Shown piece after piece: positions 6,413-13,738 of a stretch of 15,306 nucleotides of DNA. Origin of the DNA: Bacillota bacterium (GTDB lineage Bacteria; Bacillota_A; Clostridia; Lachnospirales; Bianqueaceae); contig JAFOIR010000422.1 of the NCBI GenBank assembly GCA_017420625.1, positions 1-15,306 on the forward strand, in the 5' to 3' direction. The notes beneath the pieces are model-generated. The model did not search any database and had not been told where the DNA came from. It was given only the letters and a program-made list of their open reading frames with translations. Both the position numbers and the translations under genes were made by a program. Numbering within the stretch: position 1 is the first letter of the stretch; the number at the start of each line of letters is the position of its first letter.

Positions 6413-6441
6413 GAAATCGCAAGCGACTCGCTTGCGATTTC
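6413..6441. repeat. Perfect 29-base palindrome between serA and the DUF1015 gene
   Basis: The arms GAAATCGCAAGCGA (6413-6426) and TCGCTTGCGATTTC (6428-6441) are perfect complements around a single central base. In minus-strand mRNA the stem lies between GGAG (6448-6445) and the start codons GTG 6412 and ATG 6400. No U-run follows in the direction of transcription, so it is not a standard terminator. It may set the relative expression of serCA and DUF1015 by processing or by presenting the distant GGAG to the start. Confidence 0.8.
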
Positions 6442-6458
6442 TTTCTCCATTCTTTTAC

Positions 6459-7628
6459 TTACAGAACTCTCACTCTCAGCACATCATCGATCTCGCGGAT
6501 CGCTTCTGCGGTCGAGGCTTTGACCTCGTCCGAAAGATCCAGCAGGGTATAAGCGTAAGATCCACGGCCTTTATTCAGCATGTGCTCGATATTGATTCCG
6601 TCGCTGGCCAGAAGAGAGGTGATCTGACCGACCATGTTCGGGGTATTGCGGTTGATGATCGCAAGACGCTGTACGCCGGCTCTCGGAAGAGATGCATCCG
6701 GCAGGTTGACGGAATGACGAATGTTGCCGTTCTTCAGATAGTCATCCAGCTCTTTGGCTGCCATATCCGCACAGTTTTCTTCGGATTCAGGCGTTGATGC
6801 TCCCAGGTGAGGCGTAATGGTTACACCGGGGAAATCCACCAGTTCATCTACCGCAAAGTCCGTCATGTACGCGCGGATGATGCCGCTGATCATCGCTTTT
6901 TTCAGTGCTTCGGTATCGACCAGTCCGCCGCGGGAATAGTTGATCAGAACGGTGCCCTTCTTCATTTTGCTGAAAGCGGCCTCGCCGATCATGCCTTTGG
7001 TCGTATCCAGAAGCGGCAGATGCAGCGTGATATAGTCACAGGTCGAGAAGATCTCGTTGATGTCGGTCGTCAGTTTGACGACACGGGTCAGATGCAGCGC
7101 TGATTCCACATTCATGTAAGGGTCATAACCAAGGACTTCCATATCGAAGCCTCTGGCGGCTGCGTTCGCAACCATACCGCCGATCGCGCCGAGGCCGATG
7201 ACGCCCAGCTTCTTTCCGAACAGCTCAGGTCCGACAAAGTTCTTCTTGGCTTTCTCTGCCAGTTTTTCGATCCCGGTCTGTCCGGAGGCTTTCGCTTCCT
7301 TGACCCATTCGATTCCGCCAACAACTTTCCGGCAGGACAGCAGCATCGCACAGAGCACCAGCTCCTTGACAGCATTGGCATTCGCACCCGGAGTATTGAA
7401 TACACAGATACCCTGCTCGGTACATTTGGCAACCGGAACATTGTTGGTGCCGGCGCCGGCACGGGCGATGGCCATCAGCTCCGGAGGAAATTCCACATCC
7501 GCCAGTTCTGCGGAACGAACCAGAATACCATCATAGTTTTCAAGGCTGTCGGAAACCTGATACTCATCGTTTTTCAGCGTATTGTAAATGATATCGGAAA
7601 TCGCGTTGTAGGTTCTGATCTTAAACAT
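6459..7628 (-). CDS. serA: D-3-phosphoglycerate dehydrogenase
   Basis: This is a 389-residue enzyme that oxidises 3-phosphoglycerate to 3-phosphohydroxypyruvate with NAD, the first committed step of serine synthesis. The NAD Rossmann loop is GLGAIG (145-150), followed by YDP (168-170). The catalytic triad of the 2-hydroxyacid dehydrogenases is visible as Arg233 (YSRGG), Glu262 (AVDEL) and His274 (PHLGAST). The 29-residue Arg-Glu spacing equals that of E. coli SerA; the Glu-His loop is shorter. A C-terminal ACT domain (about 320-389) gives a short-form enzyme without the intervening ASB domain, and could mediate serine feedback. The start at 7628 has AGGAG six bases upstream. It is 25 bases downstream of serC in the same operon. 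Confidence 0.96.
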   Translation of the reverse strand: MFKIRTYNAISDIIYNTLKNDEYQVSDSLENYDGILVRSAELADVEFPPELMAIARAGAGTNNVPVAKCTEQGICVFNTPGANANAVKELVLCAMLLSCRKVVGGIEWVKEAKASGQTGIEKLAEKAKKNFVGPELFGKKLGVIGLGAIGGMVANAAARGFDMEVLGYDPYMNVESALHLTRVVKLTTDINEIFSTCDYITLHLPLLDTTKGMIGEAAFSKMKKGTVLINYSRGGLVDTEALKKAMISGIIRAYMTDFAVDELVDFPGVTITPHLGASTPESEENCADMAAKELDDYLKNGNIRHSVNLPDASLPRAGVQRLAIINRNTPNMVGQITSLLASDGINIEHMLNKGRGSYAYTLLDLSDEVKASTAEAIREIDDVLRVRVL

Positions 7629-7653
7629 AGAAAACTCCTGTATTTAGACCTTA

Positions 7654-8742
7654 TCAGGCCATATTTTTCTCTTCAAATTCTTTCATTGTTTCCACCAGCA
7701 GCTGAACGCCTTCGATCGGCATGGCATTGTAGATGGAAGCACGGCAGCCGCCCACAGAGCGGTGGCCTTTGATGTTGATCATGCCGCGTTCTTCGCAAAG
7801 TGTCAGGAAGGCTTTGGTCTGCTCATCCGTAGGCAGTGTGAAGGTCACGTTCATAAGAGAACGATCTTTCTTGTCAGCAACCGGGTGGAACAGTCTGGAC
7901 TGATCCAGGTAGTTGTACAGAAGATCGGATTTTTCTTTATTCTTTGCCTCAAGAGCCGCGATTCCACCCTGATCCTCCACCCAGTGGAAGCACAGGCCGG
8001 CCATATAGATCGCCCAGCAGGGAGGAGTATTGTACATAGAATCATTCTTTGCCATCAGATCATAGCGCATCATGCTGGGAACGATCGGATCGACATCCGA
8101 ACGGATCAGATCCTTGCGGATAATGACAACGGTCAGACCCGCGATACCCATGTTCTTCTGTGCGCCGGCATAGATCAGACCAAATTTGGAAACGTCGAAA
8201 TCTTTGCCGAGGATCGTGGAAGAAAGATCACAGACCAGGAGCTTGTCGCCAACATCCGGCAGGGTATTGAAAGTCGTACCGAAGATGGTATTGTTGCCGG
8301 TGAAGTGCACATATTTTGTATCCGCCGGGATCATGTCGGGCGTGACGGTCGGGATGGTCGCATAATTACTGTCCTCACCGCTGGCGACGGCCACGGCATT
8401 GCCCCACTTCTTGCCTTCCTGATAAGCTTTCTTGGCAAACTGACCGGTCAGGATATAAGCGGTGGTATCGCCGCGGTCGGTCAGATTCATGGGGATCATG
8501 GAGAACTGCAGAGAAGCACCGCCCTGCAGGAACAGGACTGCGTAGTTATCCGGAATATTCATCACGCGGCGCAGCGTTGCCTCCGCATCCTGAATGATCG
8601 GCTCGAAATAACGGGATCGATGGCTCATCTCCATCACACTGCTGCCGCAGTCCTGATAGGAAACCAGATCCTTCTGGGCTTGTTCAAGGACGCTTAAGGG
8701 AAGCATCGACGGGCCGGCGGAAAAATTGTAAAGACGTTTCAT
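7654..8742 (-). CDS. serC: Phosphoserine aminotransferase
   Basis: This is a 362-residue class V PLP aminotransferase converting 3-phosphohydroxypyruvate plus glutamate to O-phosphoserine and 2-oxoglutarate. The hallmark N-terminus YNFSAGPSMLP (5-15), EMSHRS (38-43), QGGAS (73-77) and the PLP lysine Lys196 in YAGAQKNMG are all present, as is the C-terminal GHRSVGGCRASIYNAMP (326-342). The start at 8742 is fixed by homology and by an AGGAA nine bases upstream. The frame is open upstream to 8955, but that part is leader and terminator. First gene of the serine operon. Confidence 0.96.
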   Translation of the reverse strand: MKRLYNFSAGPSMLPLSVLEQAQKDLVSYQDCGSSVMEMSHRSRYFEPIIQDAEATLRRVMNIPDNYAVLFLQGGASLQFSMIPMNLTDRGDTTAYILTGQFAKKAYQEGKKWGNAVAVASGEDSNYATIPTVTPDMIPADTKYVHFTGNNTIFGTTFNTLPDVGDKLLVCDLSSTILGKDFDVSKFGLIYAGAQKNMGIAGLTVVIIRKDLIRSDVDPIVPSMMRYDLMAKNDSMYNTPPCWAIYMAGLCFHWVEDQGGIAALEAKNKEKSDLLYNYLDQSRLFHPVADKKDRSLMNVTFTLPTDEQTKAFLTLCEERGMINIKGHRSVGGCRASIYNAMPIEGVQLLVETMKEFEEKNMA

Positions 8743-8820
8743 AGGAACTTCTTCCTTTCTCGAATCTTTGTCCCTCATGTGGGAGGATTCCTTACACATG
8801 AGAAACGGACTGTTTTTGAC
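8743..8820 (-). promoter_or_regulatory. Structured 5' leader of the serine operon
   Basis: About 78 bases separate the expected transcription start from the serC ATG. The leader contains a perfect 8-bp stem, CTCATGTG with CACATGAG (plus-strand 8774-8781 and 8795-8802), with a purine-pyrimidine loop reading TAAGGAATCCTCC in the mRNA. The ribosome binding site is itself in a small hairpin AGGAA-GAAG-TTCCT (8743-8756) ending at the ATG. The AGGAA in the upstream loop could pair with the same TTCCT and free the site. No known riboswitch or T-box is recognisable. Confidence 0.45.
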
Positions 8821-8826
8821 TGAATC

Positions 8827-8855
8827 AGTATACCCCTTTAGCAGGCTAAAGTCAA
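8827..8855 (-). promoter_or_regulatory. Sigma-A type promoter of the serine operon
   Basis: On the minus strand TTGACT (8855-8850) and TATACT (8832-8827) are separated by exactly 17 bases. Each box matches consensus at five of six positions. It lies immediately downstream of the helD terminator and about 85 bases before serC. Confidence 0.85.
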
Positions 8856-8867
8856 TCAACCAGACGA

Positions 8868-8909
8868 AAACCTCCCTTTTCAACAAAAGATCAGTTGAGA
8901 GGGAGGTTT
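8868..8909 (-). terminator. Terminator of the helD transcript
   Basis: AAACCTCCCT (8868-8877) pairs perfectly with AGGGAGGTTT (8900-8909). An inner TCAAC/GTTGA helix extends it. In the minus-strand transcript the stem ends in GGTTTTCGTC, a short U-tract. It lies 51 bases after the helD stop and abuts the serC promoter. Confidence 0.72.
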
Positions 8910-8960
8910 GCTTGTATTGTTTAACCAAAGTTTTTCCGGCAGAAAAATGACACAAAGGTC

Positions 8961-11054
8961 TTAGTCGGTGATCAGCCTGGTGAAGGCAGCGCCGGATAAA
9001 ACGTGCAGCTCATGAAGCGCACGAGTTGCCGCGACATACAGCAGTTTTGCGTTCTTCATTCCGACGTCTCCTTCTCCGGAGGGATAGTTTTCCTCCGTCG
9101 GATCCAGCAGAATGACTACGTCAAATTCCAGGCCCTTGACCTCTTCCAGTGCCAGGAAAAGGAGCTTGAAATCTCCGCTGTCCATCAGTCCTTCCGGACT
9201 CATCCCGGATATTTTCTCTTCCCAGGTCTTCGCTTCCTTCTTCGTCCGGCAGACAACAGCCCCGGAACGATGTCCGTTTTTCTTCGCCTGATCGATGAGC
9301 CGGATGATCTCCTTTTCCATCTCTTCGGCAGGAAGCTGTCTTAGATCCACCGGATCGCCGTGCCGGATGACCGGTTCAATTTTGTACCGGCTTCCGGAAG
9401 CCTTTTCCAGAATCTTTCCGGCAAATTCGCTGATTTCGATCGTATTGCGGTAGCTCTTCTGAAGCAGACAAAACTGATCCTTTTCACTTTTGAAGATGCC
9501 CTTCTTCATGGCTTCCCAGTCGTTCATCCCCAGTTCGAAATGGATATTCTGGGAAACATCACCCATGATCGTAAAATAACACCCTTTCTGCAGTTTCTTC
9601 AGATAATAATAGATCGATTCGCCGAAGTCCTGGGCTTCATCAATGATGATCTGTCCGAAGGTCGGCGATGGCTCGTCCTCAGTAAAGTATTTCCGCACAA
9701 GGCAAAGCGCTGCCATATCATAGACCGAAAACTGTCCGAGTGCCAGCTTCTTCAGCGCCTCCGACGTATCAACACCCTGCTCCGTCCCGTATTCCTGAAG
9801 GAATGTCCGGTAGATCAATGCAGCGCTTGAGTTATGATGCCGCTCATGATAGTAATCGCTGTATTCCTTGATCTTCTTCATGCGCAGATTCTTCATGCGA
9901 TTGAAGACATCCTTGTCGGAAACAACGTCGGTCAGCATCTGGATCCGGCCGGCCAGAGTCTGGTTGAGCAGGTTTTCGATCCGCTTGAGCGACCAGTCCC
10001 GTCGGTAGTTCAGAAGATCGTAGACCTGATCACGGGATATGATCTCGCCGATCTCCTCGTCCTCTACACTGCGCGGACGAAGGATCCGGAGCCACCTTTT
10101 TTCCAGCCATTTATCAAGTGCCGCAGCGAATGCCAGCCGGCACTTGTAGCTGCCCTTTTCTGTTTCTTCGATGATCTCGAAATCGTCCCGCCAGTCCTCG
10201 TAAAGTTCTTCCTGGAAGAATTTGTCCATCCTGCGCTGAAGCACACCTCTCACATCCAGATCCGGCAGACCGCTGGCGATATAGTCAAGCAGCATCTCGG
10301 AACTTCCGATGATCAGAAACTCGTCCGGATGATACCGGTGTTCGTAGTTATAGAGAATGTGCGAGATCCGGTGCAGCGCAACCGTCGTTTTGCCCGAACC
10401 GGCTACGCCCTGCACGATCACGTTCTGATAGGGCGTTCCGCGGATGATCTGATCCTGTTCCTTCTGGATCGTTGCAATGATATCGGAAAGGACGACATCC
10501 TTGTGTTTCGCGAGATATTTGACCAGCAGTTCATCATTCGCAGCAATATCTGAATCGTAAAAGCCATTCAGAACGCCGTCTTCGATGTCAAAAGTCCGCT
10601 TCTGAACCAGGTCGATGTCCATCGGGTCGCCTTCCGGCACCTCGTAGGTTCCTTCACCGAGTTCGTTCTCGTAGTAGACCTTTGCCACCGGCGCGCGCCA
10701 GTCCACGACCACGATCCGATCGTTCGACTGAATGCCGTTTCTGCCAACATACAGCGCCTCTTCCGTTCCGCTCTTTTCTTCCCGGTAATCGATCCTCCCG
10801 AAATACGGTGAGGGATAAGCCGTTACGTTTTTCCTGAGAAGATTCCTTGTGTGCGAAAGCAGCGCGTTTGCGATCGTCAGCTGCTGCGACATCTGAGAGT
10901 TCAGTTCTTTGTCCCGCGGTGTGATCCGGTCGTTCAGCTCTTCTGTCTCCTGATGGACCTGATCCACCCGGCCGGTCAGACGCTCGATATTCTCACGGAT
11001 GATCGTGCGCGTCTCTTCCAGATGAGCCTGTTCATCTATCTTGAAGGGAAGCAT
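8961..11054 (-). CDS. helD: HelD-type RNA polymerase recycling ATPase (UvrD-like superfamily 1 helicase)
   Basis: This is a 697-residue cytoplasmic protein. The N-terminus (about 1-75) is a charged antiparallel coiled coil, as in HelD proteins that reach into the RNA polymerase channel. The HelD-typical VVVDWRAPVAKVYYE is at 115-129. Helicase motifs follow: Walker A GVAGSGKTT (216-224), Walker B IIIDEAQD (469-476), GDVSQNI (498-504), SYRNTIEIS (534-542), EVKGLEFDVVILLD (638-651) and YVAATRALHEL (673-683). A large insert between about 265 and 460 separates the 1A halves, as in HelD. Family members use ATP to release stalled RNA polymerase from nucleic acid; some relatives protect against rifamycins. 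The start at 11054 has AGGAGG six bases upstream, inside the end of mscS, one base after its stop, so the two are translationally coupled. Confidence 0.9.
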   Translation of the reverse strand: MLPFKIDEQAHLEETRTIIRENIERLTGRVDQVHQETEELNDRITPRDKELNSQMSQQLTIANALLSHTRNLLRKNVTAYPSPYFGRIDYREEKSGTEEALYVGRNGIQSNDRIVVVDWRAPVAKVYYENELGEGTYEVPEGDPMDIDLVQKRTFDIEDGVLNGFYDSDIAANDELLVKYLAKHKDVVLSDIIATIQKEQDQIIRGTPYQNVIVQGVAGSGKTTVALHRISHILYNYEHRYHPDEFLIIGSSEMLLDYIASGLPDLDVRGVLQRRMDKFFQEELYEDWRDDFEIIEETEKGSYKCRLAFAAALDKWLEKRWLRILRPRSVEDEEIGEIISRDQVYDLLNYRRDWSLKRIENLLNQTLAGRIQMLTDVVSDKDVFNRMKNLRMKKIKEYSDYYHERHHNSSAALIYRTFLQEYGTEQGVDTSEALKKLALGQFSVYDMAALCLVRKYFTEDEPSPTFGQIIIDEAQDFGESIYYYLKKLQKGCYFTIMGDVSQNIHFELGMNDWEAMKKGIFKSEKDQFCLLQKSYRNTIEISEFAGKILEKASGSRYKIEPVIRHGDPVDLRQLPAEEMEKEIIRLIDQAKKNGHRSGAVVCRTKKEAKTWEEKISGMSPEGLMDSGDFKLLFLALEEVKGLEFDVVILLDPTEENYPSGEGDVGMKNAKLLYVAATRALHELHVLSGAAFTRLITD

Positions 11055-11055
11055 C

Positions 11056-11859
11056 TTATTCCTCCTGTTTCAGGTGGACGTCCATCTGCGGGAACGGAAT
11101 CTCCAGACCCGCCTCGTCCAGCGCCTTTTTGCCCTCCTCGGTGAGGTAGTAGAACAGATTCCAGTAATCCGAGTTTTTGACGAATACCCGCAGACGATAG
11201 GTGACGGAAGAATCCGCCATGGCCTGCAGAAGCACCTGCGGTGCCGGGTCTTTCAAGACCCATTCATTCGCTGTGGCAACCTTCAGAAGGACCTCTCTCA
11301 CATCGTCAGCCTTTGCTGAGTAGCTCACGGAATAATCCATGTCGATTCGGCGGCGTTCCTCCGCTGAGAAGTTGAAAATCGCAGAATTGGTGAGCTGGCT
11401 GTTGGGAAGAGAGATCTGTTTGCCGTCCGGCGTGACCAGAGTCGTATAGTACATCCCGATCAGCTGGACAGTTCCGTCCGTATCGCCGACCTTGATATAC
11501 TGGCCGACTTTGAACGGCTTCAGAATCAATATGACGACGCCTCCGATAAAGTTCGAAAGCACGCCCTGTACTGCCAGGGTGACAGCGGCACCAACGAGAG
11601 AAACCAGCGTTACGAAAAGGGAAAGCGGAACTCCCATGACGCCGGCCGCTGAAAGGATCACGATCGCCAGCAGCATCACATGGATCAGGTTTTTCAGAAA
11701 ACCTGCCGCGGTCGGTTCCATCTTGTTAAATACCTTCGCACGCTTTAAAATCTTCTTCACCCAGCGCACGATGATCAGGCCGATGATCAGTACCGCCAGT
11801 CCTCCCAGCAGTTTGAGTCCGGCACTGGTGAGTACCGGTCCGATAGCCGTCCAGTCCAT
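11056..11859 (-). CDS. mscS: Small-conductance mechanosensitive channel, MscS family
   Basis: This is a 267-residue membrane protein. Three membrane segments are visible at about 13-34, 57-75 and 79-112. The third has the Gly/Ala pattern of the pore helix (SLVGAAVTLAVQGVLSNFIGG, 87-107, allowing tight packing). The beta domain KPFKVGQYIKVGDTDGTV (114-131) and ISLPNSQLTN (149-158) follow, then the alpha/beta domain ending EIPFPQMDVHL. This is the minimal E. coli MscS layout, a heptameric channel releasing solutes on hypo-osmotic shock. The start at 11859 is chosen because GGGAGG lies seven bases upstream and the protein then begins at a short periplasmic-type N-terminus; the frame open to 12045 overlaps the previous gene. 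The C-terminal QEE codons plus stop also form the helD ribosome binding site. Confidence 0.94.
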   Translation of the reverse strand: MDWTAIGPVLTSAGLKLLGGLAVLIIGLIIVRWVKKILKRAKVFNKMEPTAAGFLKNLIHVMLLAIVILSAAGVMGVPLSLFVTLVSLVGAAVTLAVQGVLSNFIGGVVILILKPFKVGQYIKVGDTDGTVQLIGMYYTTLVTPDGKQISLPNSQLTNSAIFNFSAEERRRIDMDYSVSYSAKADDVREVLLKVATANEWVLKDPAPQVLLQAMADSSVTYRLRVFVKNSDYWNLFYYLTEEGKKALDEAGLEIPFPQMDVHLKQEE

Positions 11860-11887
11860 TCCTTTTCCTCCCTTGAATCCGTTTGAA

Positions 11888-11913
11888 AAGCTGCAGCCGG
11901 AAAGCTGCAGCTT
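11888..11913 (-). terminator. Hairpin between the TIM-barrel-like gene and mscS
   Basis: AAGCTGCAGC (11888-11897) and GCTGCAGCTT (11904-11913) are perfect ten-base complements around CGGAAA. The minus-strand continuation is TTCAAAC, a poor U-tract. It lies eight bases after the upstream stop. Because I see no clear promoter in the remaining bases before mscS, it may attenuate rather than stop transcription. Confidence 0.6.
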
Positions 11914-11920
11914 CAATTGT

Positions 11921-12775
11921 TTATTTGCCGAAGGCTGCCTGGTCCTGAACCGGGCTTGAACGTTTCTCGAGATTCGGGAAACGATGCTCGATCGCTGCCA
12001 GGGAGATTTCGATATCCTCTTCCGCCTCATCGGCGGTGAAAGCACCTACGGTGATCATATCCTGCGGACGGATCACGTTCCAGTTGAATGTCAGACCTAC
12101 GAAAGGTGAGACCCGGCCGGCTGCCATGGGTTTGATCGTCATGACCGGTTTCTTTGCATTCTGGATGATGGACGCCACCGTCTCGATCTCGACCTGCATC
12201 AGAAATCCCATGCAGTTGAAGATCTGGATATAGGTCTGGACGTCATAACCGTTCTGATCAGAATAAACGACCATCTCCGGCATATGGGCGGATAAGCCCG
12301 GCACCATGCCCGCATCGCGGATCATTTTGGTGTAATCATCCAGCCGGACGATCTGACCGAGATTCTTATTCACCAGCTGCTCCGCAAACGCGTGATGGAT
12401 CAGACAGATCTTTGCGCCGCGCTCCTTGGATTCTCTGATCGTCTGCTCGGCCTCCCGGCGTCCCTCCGGGGTATCGGTCACATTCACCCAGGGCGTATCC
12501 ACCATGATGAGCTCGCAGCCGCATTTCTGCTCCGTCTCCTTGATGGCGCGCACCAGTTCCGGTGACGCTGCGAAGGGGGCCATGATGGTATCGACACCAT
12601 GAGCGAGGTAGGTCTCCAGGACGGGCTTGAATTTCTCACAGCTGTCATAGCGCTGCTTGATCATCTGATCCGCTGATACGCTGGTATGGCTCCAGCCAAG
12701 GAGCCAGTTCGTACCAATGATCATACGGGATAAAGAAATCCCGTCTACTGCTGTTCTGGGGAATTGTGGAAGCAT
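11921..12775 (-). CDS. Uncharacterised protein, probable TIM-barrel fold, linked to transketolase
   Basis: This is a 284-residue soluble protein that I do not recognise as a named enzyme. The start at 12775 has AGGAG five bases upstream. Alternating strands and helices suggest a TIM barrel: RMIIGTNWLLGWSHTS (17-32), GVDTIMAPF (60-68), ELIMVDTPWVNV (88-99), AKICLIHHAFAEQLVN (121-136), MVPGLSAHMPEMVVYS (157-172), FLMQVEI (191-197), PVMTIKPMAAGRVSP (210-224) and MITVGAFTADEAEEDI (240-255). The last two resemble the C-terminal strands of aldo/keto reductase-like proteins, but the Tyr-Lys-Asp-His set is not evident. Candidate active-site residues are His127/His128, His164, Glu167 and Lys215. It follows the transketolase subunits by 21 bases, so a sugar-phosphate substrate is plausible (inference). 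Similar proteins are, as far as I recall, annotated only as hypothetical. Confidence 0.8.
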   Translation of the reverse strand: MLPQFPRTAVDGISLSRMIIGTNWLLGWSHTSVSADQMIKQRYDSCEKFKPVLETYLAHGVDTIMAPFAASPELVRAIKETEQKCGCELIMVDTPWVNVTDTPEGRREAEQTIRESKERGAKICLIHHAFAEQLVNKNLGQIVRLDDYTKMIRDAGMVPGLSAHMPEMVVYSDQNGYDVQTYIQIFNCMGFLMQVEIETVASIIQNAKKPVMTIKPMAAGRVSPFVGLTFNWNVIRPQDMITVGAFTADEAEEDIEISLAAIEHRFPNLEKRSSPVQDQAAFGK

Positions 12776-12796
12776 CGATTCTCCTCTTGTATTTTT

Positions 12797-13735
12797 TTAC
12801 AGCATTTCCTTGCAGACTTTGACAAGGTTTTCAGCTGACAGTCCGTAGAGCTTCAGAAGTTCAGCCGCCGGTCCGGATTCTCCGAAGGTATCCATGACAC
12901 CTACCCGGCGAACCGGTGTGGGCAGTTTTTCAGAAAGCAGACCGCAGACCGCTTCGCCAAGACCGCCGATGATCGAATGCTCTTCGGCTGTAACGATCTT
13001 TCCTGTCTCTTTGGCAGCTTTCAGGACGATCTCCTCATCCAGCGGTTTGATGGTCGCCATATTGATAACGCGGCAGGAGATCCCCTCTTCCGCTAAAAGC
13101 TTGGCTGCATCCATGGCTTCCTTGACCATCAGGCCGGTCGCAATGATGGTGATATCGCTTCCGGGGCAGATCTCTTCGCCCTTGCCGATCTCGAATTTGT
13201 AGGTCGCTTCATCGTGGAATACGGGAACTGCCAGACGGCCAAAGCGCATGTAGACCGGGCCGACATATTCGTAGGCAGCCGCAACTGCCGCTCTTGCTTC
13301 AACATCGTCAGCAGGGTTGATGACGACCATGCCGGGAATCGTGCGCATCAGCGCGATATCCTCGTTGCACTGATGGCTGGCGCCGTCTTCACCAACGGAA
13401 ATACCTGCGTGGGTCGCACCGATCTTTACGTTCAGATGAGGATAGCCAATGGAGTTTCTCACCTGCTCAAAGGCACGGCCGGCCGCAAACATTGCAAAGG
13501 TGGAAACAAAAGGAACCAGTCCGGTGGTGGAAAGGCCTGCTGCTACGGCGGTCATGTTGCTCTCGGCGATACCGCAGTCAAAATGCCGCTCCGGGAAAGC
13601 TTTCTGGAAAGTACCGGTCTTGGTGGCACCGGCAAGGTCCGCATCGAGAACCACCAGATTCTCATGGAGCGCACCGAGCTCTTTCAGCGCATTGCCGTAA
13701 CTGTCACGGGTCGCGATCTTTTTTACATCTGCCAT
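12797..13735 (-). CDS. tkt: Transketolase, C-terminal (pyrimidine-binding) subunit
   Basis: This is a 312-residue protein, the Pyr and C-terminal domains of a split transketolase. DCGIAESNMTAVAAGLS (53-69) contains Glu58, equivalent to the glutamate that activates the thiamine aminopyrimidine ring. KIGATHAGISVGEDGASHQ (104-122) is the GEDG.(T/S)HQ signature, and VINPADD (138-144) follows. With the N-terminal subunit it transfers two-carbon ketol units between pentose, hexose and tetrose phosphates in the pentose phosphate pathway. DXS is excluded by the separate genes and motif details. The start at 13735 lies three bases after the partner's stop, with an AGGAGGAGGG ribosome binding site encoded by the partner's C-terminal Glu-Glu-Gly, implying coupled, balanced synthesis. 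Confidence 0.95.
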   Translation of the reverse strand: MADVKKIATRDSYGNALKELGALHENLVVLDADLAGATKTGTFQKAFPERHFDCGIAESNMTAVAAGLSTTGLVPFVSTFAMFAAGRAFEQVRNSIGYPHLNVKIGATHAGISVGEDGASHQCNEDIALMRTIPGMVVINPADDVEARAAVAAAYEYVGPVYMRFGRLAVPVFHDEATYKFEIGKGEEICPGSDITIIATGLMVKEAMDAAKLLAEEGISCRVINMATIKPLDEEIVLKAAKETGKIVTAEEHSIIGGLGEAVCGLLSEKLPTPVRRVGVMDTFGESGPAAELLKLYGLSAENLVKVCKEML

Positions 13736-13738
13736 GGC

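Noticed and set aside
7762..8697. Plus-strand open frame of 311 codons
   Set aside because: Antisense to serC, which has complete catalytic motifs.
8743..8955. In-frame N-terminal extension of SerC
   Set aside because: The stretch contains the helD terminator and the serine-operon promoter. Homology and the ribosome binding site place the start at 8742.
9834..10553. Plus-strand open frame of 239 codons
   Set aside because: Antisense to helD, with no supporting start signal.
11860..12045. In-frame N-terminal extension of MscS
   Set aside because: It overlaps the end of the upstream gene and a hairpin. GGGAGG before 11859 marks the real start.
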